A stretch of DNA of 64,000 bases from Prunus persica (Eukaryota > Streptophyta > Magnoliopsida > Rosales > Rosaceae): the NCBI RefSeq assembly GCF_000346465.2, contig NC_034009.1:39600456-39664455 (forward strand). The letters run 5' to 3'. Below, in pieces: positions 11,690 to 22,873 of this stretch; the first letter of the stretch is position 1; each line of letters starts with the position of its first letter. Both the position numbers and the translations under genes were made by a program. A model generated the notes under the pieces. That model had not been told where the DNA came from and searched no databases. It saw only the letters and a list, made by a program, of their open reading frames with translations.

Positions 11690-12469
11690 TCATCACTTAG
11701 CACTAGTACTGTGCGTATAATATGCCTGTATAATTATCTCCCTACTTATTTCTGCCTCTTCATCATGTGGTGTAAGATATATGTTGAGATGAAGTTTTTG
11801 GGATTTGTGGTCGAAATTAACCCGATCATGTTTTCTCTTGCAACCATATAGACTTCAACTTGTACTCATAATAAAGCATGCTATATTTATGAAGAGATAT
11901 TAATCTTCAGGCAAATAGATATTATGAAAACATATATAGCAATTTATCCAGAAGAAACATTATGAAATGAAAAGAATAAAAAGTAGAAAAACAGAAGGAA
12001 AGGAATTCGCACGTGCTATGCTATGTATGAAAGGACCAAGATTGTTTTCCCTTTGGTTAATGACTAGAAAAGCTCACTTGCAGAGTGCTTTCTCCGACCA
12101 TAGATGGAAGAGAAATTTTCTCTTAATAATAGCACAATGATCGGGTAATTGTAAGAACAAGTTGATTTAAAATTCCTTGACCCAAAAAAAAAAAAAAAGT
12201 TCTTTTCAAATTCAGGTCAACCCATAGATTTCTTGCCTTCGTCTTCTTCATCACGTTGGGCTTGTCTTCTTTTTGCGTTTTGGGCCTTGGAAGTTGGGAC
12301 CCAACCCAACTTCACAAAAAGAAAACAGATTTGCCAAAAATCAAATTTCAAGTCTCTCCTCCGATCACTAATACAGATCAAATTTTGGATTTGATGAACT
12401 AAAGTGGTTTTACTTTCTCTGTCAGTGTTTGATGACTTAATTTGTTATTTACTTTTTTTTTTTTACTTG
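11690..12469 (+). other. BURP1 3' region and downstream duplicated flank
   Basis: Contains the 3' untranslated region (AATAAA at 11870). Then 11905-12240 matches 5590-5810, and 12250-12460 is a shortened relative of the start of the duplication unit (gttttgggcc, cccaacttcacaaaaagaaaac, then jumping to gtcagtgtttgatgacttaat). No gene. Confidence 0.6.
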
Positions 12470-12474
12470 ATCTT

Positions 12475-13910
12475 TGTAGGGGCTTTTTTTTTTCCGGCAG
12501 CTTAAACGGGCTGGGCTGCCGTAAAGGGTAGATTGATGAAATTGTCCCCTTTGTCTGAATTCGAAAATCAAGCCCCAAAAGCGCTTCGAAAGGGCAGTAG
12601 AGCCTTAGGAAGCGTTCTGGTTACCTTCACTAATTAAAACAACAGCAACTTACAGATGATTTCTTGAGGCTTACAGATAAATTTTCTAGCTTGGCATGAC
12701 ATGGAAGCAAAATCAGCATGAGTTTAGCACCAAAGAGGAAAATATGGCTTCCTAGGGAGAAATGAGAGTGTTTAAGGTGAGGAAGAAGAGGTTTGCAGGC
12801 TGATTTGGCTGAGAAAAGAGAAAGAAAGAACAATGTTCTTCCGGCAGCTTGACAAAGCTTCTGACAGATGTGAAAGTCGTCCGCCAGAAGAGGAAAATGG
12901 AGAAGAAGGATGAATAGTGCACGAAATTGGTGGGTTCTTGCAGGTAAGAGAGAAAGCTTGCTCTCTGAATCTGAGTTGGTTTTGGTTGGGTAGAAGAAGC
13001 CCCCTTTTATAGCTGCGGGAAACCATCTTTTTCCAAGAAACCCTAATGGTTTCTATCCTTTTTGGCCAAGCTTTTCCCTTCCTTTCTCTTCTCCTCCCTT
13101 GACTTTTCCTATCTTGGTGAAATTTCCTCTGCCTATTTGCACAAAATTAGAGATTTTGAGGAGCTCAAGGCCCCTTTCCCGCAGCTGCCTTAGTGGAGAA
13201 TCCCCATTTTCAGTCATCTTTCTTCCTTCTTTTCTCCCATCTTCCAAGGCTAGGTTTGATGAGAGAAAGAAATGGATATGCACACTGGTTTGAAGGGTGT
13301 TTTTCCTTGAAACTTGTTCTCTCCCATGTGCTGGAGCTTCCCAGCAGCTTACACACATAGATATTTTGGCTTTCATCGTGGCTTTTGTTTTCAGCTAGGT
13401 GCTGGAGATTTTGCATATATTTTCTTGAGTTGCTTGGGCCTTCTAGGACAATACGTTGGTTTATCAAGTGAATGGGCTAACTTCATCAATTGTTGGGCAA
13501 TTTTGGTTGAGTTAATGGACTATTTTGGTTCAAGTAATGGACTATTTTGGTTGAAATAATAGGCTATTTTTCTCTCTTTGTGCTCACCCACATATTTGGG
13601 CCTAAAAAATGGGCTTGAGTTTCGGGGCTCCCAAGCAACCCCGGGACTTCCATTTCTCGGCCCATCAATGAGCCTCATGTCAACTTATTACCATCCATAC
13701 CACAACCCACTCAAGCAAGCCTCAGGCATCTTGCGTGGCTTGGGCCCACGTAAGCTCGTAGTGGCAATGTTGCTTATTTGCTTGACGTGGCATGTGTGCA
13801 AGTGCATATGACGAACTTTCGCGTGCCCAAATTGAGTTTCTTCTCGGTAGGGTATCGCATTGGGCCGAGAATTTAATTGGGTAGAACCGTGGATTTTTTG
13901 GGCCTCAACA
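12475..13910. mobile_element. Solo LTR, 1436 bp
   Basis: Starts TGTAGGGGC, ends GCCTCAACA, and is flanked by a perfect 5-bp repeat ATCTT at 12470-12474 and 13911-13915. It contains no transposon gene. The many short open frames here (for example around 13053-13560) are chance. The parent family is not identified. Confidence 0.8.
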
Positions 13911-14370
13911 ATCTTATATATATTAGTTTTCTTTTTTTCCTTAATATTCACCACCTTTCTGTTGCATAAGTATTCCAGTCTTAGCGGGTTTCCATCTACC
14001 ACTCATCTTTGCTCTTTTAAGTGCAAGCTTTTTTATTTTTATTTTTTTATGCACAAGATTAGAGGGGAGGGAGATTTCTCAATGTAAGCTTTGCAGTTTC
14101 ATAATTAATATTTCCAATATCTCACTGTTAGTAAAATATGGAACGGGAAAAGTACGAATAAAATACACACATGTTTTATTTAGCAAAATTTTGACAAGAT
14201 ACAACTGAAAAGTTTGGCCACTATATAATATTTTGATTTAATTTTTTTTATTTTTTTAATATATATTATTTTTATTCAATAATATGTGAAAAATAGGTGT
14301 ACAATATATGAAATTTGTATGTATTATTGAAAAATTCGTAAAAAAAAAACATGTTATTAAATGTGAAAAA

Positions 14371-14611
14371 TATGTACGTATATGTATAAAACATGTATTG
14401 TACATTACTTTTTAACAAACTTGTATTTTACCTAGTCTTTAAACCGTATATGGAAAACGGAAGTATTATTGAAAAATACATATGTACGTATATGTATAAA
14501 ACATGTATTGTACATTACTTTTTAACAAACTTGTATTTTACCTAGTCTTTAAACCGTATATGGAAAACGGAAGTATTATTAAAAAATACATATGTACGTG
14601 TATAATATGAG
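14371..14611. repeat. 110-bp tandem duplication in the BURP pseudogene intron
   Basis: 14371-14480 and 14481-14590 are nearly identical (start tatgtacgtatatg, end aaaaataca), and a third copy begins at 14591. AT-rich, non-coding, inside what was intron 1. Confidence 0.85.
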
Positions 14612-14743
14612 TATTAAACAAAAAAATGTGCTAAGTACTTATCTTTTAATTTAATAATTCATTTCATTTTGTGATCTCATACGTAGTAATGAGAGTTCAA
14701 ATTAATGTTGCAGCTGACAATGGTGGCTCTGGCAAGCCATGCT

Positions 14744-15093
14744 TGATGCAGGAGTATAGGGGTGGATCAAGATAGATATTTACCATGTAATTAGTTATTT
14801 CATGATATATTGTTATTTTCTTATTTAGGTAGTTTTATGATATCTTTTATTATTTATGTGGGATTTTATAATTAATTAGTTTACTTTTGGACCAAGTAGC
14901 CTTGGTGCTCAAGTCTTGTAAAGCTTATAAATAAGGCTAATGTAATAGTTGTAGGAAAAGAGATGTCGATGATTAATAAAATCGTTTATTTGTGGCATGG
15001 ATTTGCTACGATATATGTGAGTTTGCACTAGCCCTAGATTTCGGTGCTCGTGTATGTGGTTGGTGACCTGTGTCCGGATCCCGATCCCCATCA
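14744..15093 (+). mobile_element. Solo LTR, 350 bp, inside BURP pseudogene exon 2
   Basis: Starts TGATGCAGGAG and ends GATCCCCATCA, with a perfect 5-bp target repeat ATGCT at 14739-14743 and 15094-15098. Internal features fit a copia-type LTR (cttataaataaggctaatg). Removing it and one ATGCT restores exon 2, which proves insertion into the BURP copy. Confidence 0.88.
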
Positions 15094-15627
15094 ATGCTGT
15101 TCTCCCAGTACCTCAACTTTACTGGAACTCTTTCCTGCCAAACACAAATGCCAAGAGCTATCAGTCAACTTCTGCATCCTGGTTTCTATTAAGGGACTTT
15201 TCGTGAGCTTATCATCTACCCAAATTTTACTCATCCGACGTAATTTTAAAAGTGATTTGATCCTTTGGCAAAGTAATCTTGAACTACAAAAAAGGAGGGC
15301 ACTCGAATAGGCATGCCATTTGGTATTACCCACCTCTAATTTCTTTTAAAATTTTAGTAATTGATTTTTAAGATTAGAAAATGGGAAAGTTCAAAACCGA
15401 AAAAGTTGTTTCAGTTTTGGCAAGTATCGGAAAAGACTAAAATTTTCCGACTTTATTATTACTAGAAACAAAGTCGAAGTATTCACCAATCATGTGGCCT
15501 TCCAAGTGCTCAAGGTTAAGCCAGGAACCGTTCCTATCAGCCATTTCCTTCCCAAGTATGATCATGTTGTCTGGGTTCCAACCCACAAATCTACATCAGT
15601 ACCTGAACTAATCAGTTCTACATGAAT

Positions 15628-16829
15628 ATTCATTCATGGCAACCTTGGGCTAAGTATTTGAATTTATGCTCATAAAGCTTTAATGCTTTTGAGGGCCAAT
15701 CGTTGTCTACATATGGTATTGTAGCATCTTTAGATGGAAGAGGTCAGGGGTTCAATTCTTGTTTTCCACTTCTTTATTTGTTGGTTTATCGAGTGTAGAG
15801 TGGAGTTGCACCTATATGTTCGTCTCTCACCCCATCATTTACCATTGATATATATTTAATAGAAGCCTAAGATTTCGGAAGCACATAATTTCTACTTTAC
15901 AAACTTCCTGTGTCTACCAATTTCTACTAAAATTAATTTATCTGCGGTGCTGAGATTCATCATAATTTTAATAGAAATTGGAAGTTTTCATCATTTTTGC
16001 TTTAAGTCTCTACTCCACTCACTAATAAAGATTACTCATGTGAGTTTACAAAACATTTTTTTTTTCTACTCTCTCCTGAAGACTACACTTCTTCTCAAAA
16101 AATTAGATCACTTCACATCTTGTGTATGTGAAAACTAATGTAAAAAGTTGAAACTTTATCGTAAAACCTCGACAAAAATGAGCTCTACTACAAAATGTTA
16201 AATTTGGATTCGTTGATTTAAATGGCAATTTGACACTTGATAGAAATTTTTACATACATGTGTTAGTGTTTGATCACTTCACATGTCACTTACTATATTT
16301 ATTCCACTCAAGTTAGGTAAATATTATTATCAAACATTTCAATTAATTTGTGATTTTTTTATTATTTAATCAATTATGAATTAATGGATTCTTCTTGTTG
16401 TTTTGAAGACCAACAAAAAAAAAAAAAAGGGTAGTGATGGCTTATAATTCTGGTAAAACAACAGTGACGTGGACAACAGATGTTACGCTGTACTAAAGAT
16501 TTTTGAAGATTCTTTATTTGAGTTTCTTTCAAGATAAAAACCATATTATCCACAACCACAAGCACATCCGGCAGACAATCTTTGGCTATTCATCACAATT
16601 GGGAGACAATGAAGAAGACAGAAAATGGAGTAATTCAGATGTTACCAGCCATCCACGACAAACTGAAGTCTGCAAAGCATTCGTAATCTAAAAAGGATGG
16701 GGAGGCTGCGCAATACTTAGCCACGTGTAGGCCAGGAGGCTTTCCAATTTTAATATATATATAGATTGAAAAAATAAAATAAAAATCAATCTATTATCAT
16801 ATATATTATAAAATAAAGATTATTGCTCC
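15628..16829. other. Intergenic, with scrambled BURP-unit fragments
   Basis: 15850-15990 matches 60560-60730 and 15995-16140 matches 60240-60440, but in swapped order compared with the intact unit, so this stretch is rearranged. 16200-16829 contains no recognisable gene, only AT-rich sequence and A runs. Confidence 0.55.
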
Positions 16830-16942
16830 CATGGGCGGTGCTATGCACAGGACAGTGCCTGCCTAGTCCAAATTTTTTTTAAATAAAAATAAAAATCTAC
16901 ATATGTTATAAGCTCATCCAAAAAAAAAAAAAAAAATAAAAG

Positions 16943-17117
16943 TGTTGTAAATTATAAGGTGGAGCCCACATGTTGGAAGGCTTTGCCTACAAAAGGGTTC
17001 ACACCCTCCCTTTGTAATTAGACATTGAGAATACTAAGGAAGACAGAAATGAATAGAGAGAAAACATTCCCTTCTCTCCATCTCAATTCCCTCTCCAATT
17101 CCTCTAGATTTATAACA
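16943..17117 (+). repeat. 5' LTR of the gene-carrying retrotransposon
   Basis: 175 bp, TG...CA bounded, matching 18567-18741 base for base by eye. Confidence 0.92.
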
Positions 17118-17270
17118 CGTTATCAGCAGCACGAATCGCTTTCAAACAATACCAGCTGAATTTTATGATGAAACCCAGATCTCTCATCCATCTCTGCTGC
17201 TCCACTACTTCAAAATAAATCCCACAGAAAAAGAAAAAGCCTCAATGCTCTCTCTCTCTCTCTGTCTCGC

Positions 17271-17432
17271 TTGGGAGACTTGGACAATTCCTCATCCCCG
17301 TTACTGACAATTTCAACAGCTTCAGGGGAAGCTAGTTTATCTTCCTCTGCTCACGAAACCATGACTCTTTCAGAGCCAAACAACAACACAATAGACAACG
17401 CATGGAGACCAGACTGGAGCTCGTCGGCTAAG
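17271..17432 (+). pseudogene. Unidentified captured coding fragment
   Basis: Open frame beginning MGDLDNSSSPLLTISTASG and continuing to about DNAWRPDWSS before the transporter-derived piece begins. Ser/Thr-rich and acidic, in the sense orientation like its neighbours. It looks like the N-terminal region of a host protein, but I do not recognise it. Frame from 17271 reads on to 18014 only by running through the following pieces out of their own frames. Confidence 0.4.
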
Positions 17433-17530
17433 GCACCGACGATCCGACCCTACCCGTATGGACCTTCCGGATGTGGTTCCTGGGTCTTGTCTCATGTGCC
17501 CTCCTCTCATTTCTCAACCAATTCTACAAG
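17433..17530 (+). pseudogene. Oligopeptide transporter (OPT family) fragment
   Basis: In the frame of the ATG at 17471 it encodes [19 protein letters not shown] and then [12 protein letters not shown], the conserved N-terminal segment and first membrane helix of plant OPT transporters. It is about 33 residues in sense orientation, and the sequence changes at once to the glucanase-derived piece. The parent is a plasma-membrane peptide/metal-chelate transporter; this fragment cannot function as one. Confidence 0.8.
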
Positions 17531-17553
17531 CAGCAGAGCTTCAAATCAAACAG

Positions 17554-17920
17554 ATCATGGCATCGCTTTCACACCTCCCCATCTTCCTCTTCCTCCTGTT
17601 CACCGCTTTCTATTCTACAGCTTCGCAGTCCTTCATCGGCGCATCCAAAGGCGACATACCGGCGCTCGCCTCAGATCCGAACGCGGCGGCTCAGTGGGTG
17701 AACTCGAATGTCCTCGCCTTCTACTCGGCCAGCAACATCGACCTCATCAACGTCGGCAACGAGGTCCTTTTTCTCCAACGACCAGGGCCTCATCTCGCAG
17801 CTCCTCCCCGCCATGCGAAATGTCCAATCTGCCCTCTCCGCCGCGTCCCTCGGCGGCAAGGTCCGTGTCTCCACGGTCCACTGCCTCGCCGGATCGGGAT
17901 CCTTCCTTCAAGTGTTTCTC
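17554..17920 (+). pseudogene. GH17 glucan endo-1,3-beta-glucosidase fragment
   Basis: ATG at 17554 begins a signal peptide ([19 protein letters not shown]) ending near TASQSFIG. The sequence then jumps directly to [17 protein letters not shown] and INVGNEVLF, skipping about 50 residues that normally lie between, including the start of the barrel. One extra T in the run at 17767-17771 shifts the frame. The next frame carries SNDQGLISQLLPAM and ALSAASLGGKVRVSTVH. INVGNEVL contains the acid/base glutamate region of GH17 enzymes. The absence of introns fits capture as cDNA. The later strand has a very GC-rich base composition compared with its surroundings. Confidence 0.85.
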
Positions 17921-18021
17921 TGTCTTCGACTTGAAAAAGAAGGTCATGGCAGGCCTATGTAAAAATTGCGAAAAGGAAGGCAATCTTCAACCTTTTCTCC
18001 TGTCTCTCTCTTGATCAATTC

Positions 18022-18264
18022 ATGGAAGGCACATTTGGGTCTTCCGGGGGCTCATCAAATGAGTCAGCAATGTCAAAGGTGGAGGTGGTGGAGCAAGACT
18101 ACGTGGGGATGTCATATGAGGCAACCTCATACCCAGCTGAGGCAGAGCTTGTGCTGGGCCTGGGCCTTGGCCTGAGCCTTCGTGGTGGTGGTGCAGGGAA
18201 GCAGCCAAAGCCATGTGCATGGGGTGAGCGTGGTAGAATCTTGACTGCTAAAGTTAGGTGCTGA
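18022..18264 (+). pseudogene. Aux/IAA repressor N-terminal fragment
   Basis: Open frame of 80 residues from ATG 18022 to TGA 18262. It contains YPAEAELVLGLGLGLSLRGG, i.e. the LxLxL EAR repression motif of Aux/IAA domain I, and ends WGERGRILTAK, the stretch just before domain II in IAA11-like proteins. Degron, dimerisation and DNA-related domains are absent. About 90 bases of what looks like 5' untranslated leader precede the ATG. If expressed it could be an EAR-only peptide, but nothing here shows expression. Confidence 0.75.
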
Positions 18265-18400
18265 GTTACACTGTGTTCTCTGCTACTGACCCTAAGAGGA
18301 GTGCTAGAAACTTCCATGTTCCGCCATCATTTCGCTTTCACTGTTACAAGGCACTGGAGTATGTTTAATTGAAAAGTGAGATACACAGCAAGTTGATCAG
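18265..18400 (+). pseudogene. Unidentified captured fragment
   Basis: Reading LSYTVFSATDPKRSARNFHV and then PPSFRFHCYKALEYV before a TAA near 18369. The composition looks like real protein sequence and is in the same sense as its neighbours. I cannot name the source. It is followed by the retrotransposon's own 3' leader from about 18400. Confidence 0.4.
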
Positions 18401-18566
18401 CCTAGTGGAAAGCAAAGGATTATTGCCAGGGATATGAACACCCACCGAAATAAAGGGATAAGTACTCTTTTTCCCTTCGACCAGTTTTTTTTTGTCCCAC
18501 TGGGTTTTTACTGGCAAGGTTTTTCACGAAACATATTCCGTATCATTTGTGGTCTCTAAGAGGGAG

Positions 18567-18741
18567 TGTTGTAAATTATAAGGTGGAGCCCACATGTTGG
18601 AAGGCTTTGCCTACAAAAGGGTTCACACCCTCCCTTTGTAATTAGACATTGAGAATACTAAGGAAGACAGAAATGAATAGAGAGAAAACATTCCCTTCTC
18701 TCCATCTCAATTCCCTCTCCAATTCCTCTAGATTTATAACA
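18567..18741 (+). repeat. 3' LTR of the gene-carrying retrotransposon
   Basis: Matches 16943-17117 over the full 175 bp; preceded by the purine tract at 18558-18566. Confidence 0.92.
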
Positions 18742-19774
18742 AAAAGTAAATTCTACACATATGTTGCCCATCCAGGTGGTCCCATATCTTCTCTTTCCTT
18801 TTCTTTTGGCTATTAGACTTCTTGTTTCTCTCTCTCTCTTTGCTACCCCACATCAGCAAGTTTCTCCCTCTCTTTTTTTGGGATCAAATTCTTCTTCTAT
18901 TGACAAAATCTTCTATTATATTGGGTGGGCAACTTGGCAACAACATCTTCTCCTCTCCTTTTGTCAACAGCAAGTATTATTCTCATTCTCTCATTTGCTA
19001 TATATCTTTAATTATAGTTTTAATTTAAAATTGAGTATTCTAGGGTTTAATTAGGGATGAATTATAATTTTGGGATTTTGTTGAAATTAATTAGGGCTTC
19101 GATTAGGGGTGAATTATTCTACTGCTTTGATTTGGAATTTTGTTAAAATTGAGTATTATAGGTTTAATTATGGATGAATTACAATTTTTGGTTTTGGTAT
19201 TGTTGAGATGTTATTATGAGAATTTGTTTGATTTTTTGTTGGTATATTTGATTAAAATTCTTTCTACATATTATTCATAGGCTATCTTTTATTATGTCGG
19301 ATCACAATCGGAATCCCAAGAAAACAAAAAATTTGAATAGTGTTGTTTTGTATTGCATTGCATTTACTTTTGGTTTTAGTTTTGCTTTTAGTGTAAATTA
19401 CTCAAATGGTCCTCAAATTTGTACCCAATTTACATTTTGGTCCATAAACTAAATTATTCATTCAAATGGTCCACCAACTCTTTATTAATCGGTGCTTTGG
19501 TCCTATCGTTATGTTTTCTATTAAATTTAGTCATGTGAGCAGCACATGCTACATTTGTATGGGTAAATAAGACTTTTGACCAGTGGCGGATCCACGTTGG
19601 GACAAGAGGGGTCGGACGACCCCTTGGAAGGCTGGAAATTTGGCAAGGGAGTCCATGAAAGCCCCCTTGGACAGCTGCTGGAAGCCCCCTTGTATGCACA
19701 CAATGTGCTCGACGAAATGCCCCAACGAAATGTCCTGCGCAGCTGTGCTGCGCCTTGCGCGTAATTTTTTTTTA

Positions 19775-19875
19775 AAACCAGCCTTGCCAAACGACGTCGT
19801 TTGGTCAAGGCTCAGTCAAATTTTTTTTTAATTAACCTGGCCTCAAAACGACGTCGTTTTGGGCCAGGTTTAAAA
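19775..19875. repeat. Paired ACGACGT hairpins in the hAT 5' subterminal region
   Basis: Two palindromes 50-60 bases apart: CCAAACGACGTCGTTTGG within a larger stem (agccttg...caaggct), and AAAACGACGTCGTTTT within aacctggcc...ggccaggtt. Both stems have perfect 14-18 base cores. They lie between the left terminus and the transposase gene, where hAT transposases bind subterminal repeats. Confidence 0.75.
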
Positions 19876-20523
19876 AAAAAAAAACAGAACAGTACACACG
19901 CACAGCAGCTCTGCACAGATTCATTTTCTCCAAACCTTTCATTCCCAATTCCACAGCCCCTCTTCCCATCCTCTCAAACCCTAACCTCCCAACCTCCCAA
20001 CCTTGGACAACCTCCATCAACTCTTCACCGGTGGCCCAATGCCGATCACCACCACCTTCTACCGCCGTCCGCCGCCCATTTTTTAAACTACAAGTAAGTA
20101 AGCATGGAAAATCTGATATTAATAATTATAGTGATAATATATATTGTTGATATTGATATTTTTTTTTTATGTAATGAAATTTATGGATATGAATCATATT
20201 GATTGATTGAGTTTATGCTTGAAATTTATGGATATGAATCATATTGATATTTTTTTTTATGTAATTAAATTTATGGATATGAATCATAGTGATAATCATA
20301 TTAATGTAGATTGATTGAGTTTATGCTTGATTGATAATATGAATTGATTGGGTATATTAAATATTGATTGCTATTTGATATGATAATTTGGTATATTGAA
20401 TATTGATTGATATGGGTTTAGGGAGTATATTGAATATTGAGAGTGGGTTATTGAAATTTTCATATTCATATGATAATTAGGATAAAAATTAATGATTGAT
20501 TGAATTAATTGATTTGTAGATTT

Positions 20524-22873
20524 ATGGAACGATTCTTTAAAAGAAAATTATCTACGGATAGTTCTTCTCTGTCTAATCCGGGTAGTTCAAATGCAAGACC
20601 AATTGAAGTAGATGAGATCTTAGCTAATCTTCAAGCAGACCCTGGACTAAGAACTCGAATGGCGGATTATAGTCCTAATATTAGGGATGAGATCCGAAGA
20701 GCATATCTACAAAAGGGACCTTGTCAACCTAGAAGTTATAAATTCCCACAAACTAATCAATCAGGAATTAATAGACGCTTCATTGCTCATTGGTTTGATG
20801 ATCATGATTGGTTGGAATATAGTATTGCTAAAGATGCTACGTTTTGTCTTCATTGTTATCTCTTCAAATCTAATTTTGATCAAGTGGGTGGTGATGCATT
20901 CACTGGGGTAGGCTTCAATAATTGGAAGAAGGCGAAAGAAAGATTTAACCTTCATATTGGACCGGTTGGTAGTGTTCACAACCAAGCTAGAGAAGTTGCT
21001 TACAATTTGATGCATCAAACTACACACATTGAAACAATTGTGCTCAAGCAAACAAGCCAAGCTCGCACGGCTTATCGCACTTGCTTGAATGCATCACTTA
21101 AGTGCACTAGGTATTTGTTGCGGCAAGGGCTTTCTTTTCGTGGTCATGATGAAAGTGCACAATCAAGTAATAAAGGGAATTATTTAGAGCTCTTGCAATT
21201 TCTTGCGGATCATGATGAAAAAGTTAAGGCCGTTGTATTGGAAAATGCTCCGGGAAATTTAAAGTTAATAGCTCCTTCAATTCAAAAAGATCTTGTCAAT
21301 TCTTGTGCCAAAGAAACCATTGATCTTATCTTGAGTGATGTAAAAGATAGATATTTTTCAATAATGGTGGATGAAGCACGTGATGTTTCAATAAAGGAGC
21401 AAATGGCAATGGTGTTGCGTTATGTGAATGACAAAGGACAAATAATTGAAAGGTTTGTGGGGGTTCAACATGTAACCGACACTACTTCAAGTGCACTAAA
21501 GGAAACAATTGATGAATTCTTTTCTTCCGCGAATTTGAGCTTTTCCAAGCTACGAGGACAAGGTTATGATGGAGCTAGCAATATGAGAGGTGAGTTCAAT
21601 GGCCTTAAGAGAAAGATTTTGAGAGAACAACCTTGTGCATTTTATGTTCATTGCTTTGCTCATCAACTTCAACTAGCTCTTGTTGCGGTAGCAAAGAAAA
21701 ACATTGATGTCAACTCTTTTTTCACAACGGCTAATAGTTTGGTTAATGTGGTTGGAGCATCTTGTAAGCGTCGCGATGCACTTAGAGCACAATACCAAGA
21801 AGAGCTTGTGAGAGCTTTTGAAGATGATTGTCTTATAACGGGGCGGGGCTTAAATCAAGAAAGGACTCTCAAACGTGCCGGCAATACACGATGGAACTCA
21901 CATTATGGTACGTTGATTAGTATCATTTCTATGTTCCCATCTGTGGTGAATGTGCTTCAAATGATTGTTGATGATAATCTTAATGATAGTTCGGGTGAAG
22001 CCTATAAGTTAAGGAGAGAAATACAATCTTTTGAGTTTGTGTTTCACTTATTTGTAATGAAAGCTATATTGGGAATAACAAACACTTTGTCTCTAGCATT
22101 GCAAAAGAAAGATCAAGACATTGTGAGTACAATGAATTTAGTGAAAACATGCAAGGAAAACCTGCAGTTGATGAGGGATAATGAGTTTGAAGAATTGGTT
22201 GGGCAAGCATCCTCGTTTTGTTACAAATATGATATTATAGTTCCTACCATGGATGAGGAATATGTAATTCCAGGGAGATCATGGCGTAATGCTCCAATGA
22301 AGACAAATTATCATCGTTATCGTGTGGAGATCTTTATTCATGTAATTGATGGGCAACTTGCGGAATTAAATGATCGCTTCAACGAGGTAAGTACTGAGTT
22401 ACTTACTTGTTTGGCATGCTTGAGTCCAAAAAATAACTTTGTGACTTTTGACAAACGAAAGCTAGTTCGTCTTGCTCAATTTTATCCTTATGATTTTTCG
22501 GATAGAGACTTATTGATGCTTGAAGATCAACTTGGTGTTTATGTTCATCATATGCGTTCGAGTAGTGATTTTTCTCAATTGGAAGGGATTAGTAGTCTTG
22601 CGGAAAAAATGGTGGAGAAAGGAATGCATGAAATATTTCCTTTTGTATTTGCTTCTTACATTGGCTTTGGTTTTACCGGTTGCAACTGCATCAGTGGAGA
22701 GGGCATTTTCCGCTATGAATATTATTAAAAATCCACTTCGCAACAGAATGGGAGATCAATGGTTGAATGATAGCTTGCTTGTTTACATTGAGAGAGATGT
22801 TTTTGCTTGTATTGATAACGAAATTATAATGCAATGTTTTCAGAATATGAAAACTCGTCGTGGACAATTGTAA
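20524..22873 (+). pseudogene. hAT transposase (TTF zinc finger, DUF4371, hAT C-terminal), one frameshift
   Basis: Starts MERFFKRKLS, the usual start of this family, just after a 3' splice site. Order of parts: TTF-type zinc finger (about 21-50 kDa N-third; CLHCYLF), DUF4371/RNase-H-like catalytic region with FSIMVDEARDVS (first catalytic Asp), RGQGYDGASNMRGE (second Asp), the conserved NTRWNSHY Trp, and the C-terminal dimerisation block ATASVERAFSAMN. Up to FPFV at about 22643 the frame is open. There it shifts by one, and the true C-terminus (YLLLTLAL to KTRRGQL) continues in the next frame to TAA at 22873. A single small indel therefore separates this copy from a full-length gene of about 780 residues. 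Such proteins cut and paste the element by a hAT mechanism in the nucleus. Confidence 0.9.

Larger units (their letters stand above)
13983..15627 (+). pseudogene. BURP pseudogene (third copy), interrupted by a solo LTR
   Basis: Exon 1 remnant at 13983-14023: the ATG became AGC, one base was inserted, and the donor GT became GC. Exon 2 remnant starts at 14713 after TGTTGCAG, is split at 14743 by a solo LTR, and resumes at 15094 (CTCAACTTTACTGG) to a donor at 15183. Most of exon 3 is lost; only the tail remains near 15489-15600, encoding AFQVLKVKPGTVPISHF and DHVVWVPTHKS. The last Cys-His pair is Ser-His. It cannot make a BURP protein. Confidence 0.85.
16943..18741 (+). mobile_element. Short LTR retrotransposon carrying host gene fragments (Bs1-like)
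   Basis: Two 175-bp LTRs (16943-17117 and 18567-18741), identical by eye, start TGTTGTAAATTATAAGG and end GATTTATAACA. The target repeat AAAAG is perfect (16938-16942, 18742-18746). After the 5' LTR comes cgttatcagcagcacga, a primer-site-like sequence of copia elements. Before the 3' LTR lies a purine tract (aagagggag), preceded by ccactgggtttttactggcaag, common near copia 3' LTRs. No gag, protease, reverse transcriptase or integrase is present, so mobilisation must have been in trans. The 1449-bp interior is a chain of plus-sense host gene pieces, listed separately. Identical LTRs imply a very recent insertion. Confidence 0.9.

Noticed and set aside
14744..15093. Possible Cassandra-type TRIM with embedded 5S rRNA promoter
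   Set aside because: No 5S internal control region is visible; the element has ordinary copia-like LTR features.
17271..18014. Single 247-residue protein
   Set aside because: The open frame passes through three fragments out of their natural frames, so it is a chance reading across fused pieces.
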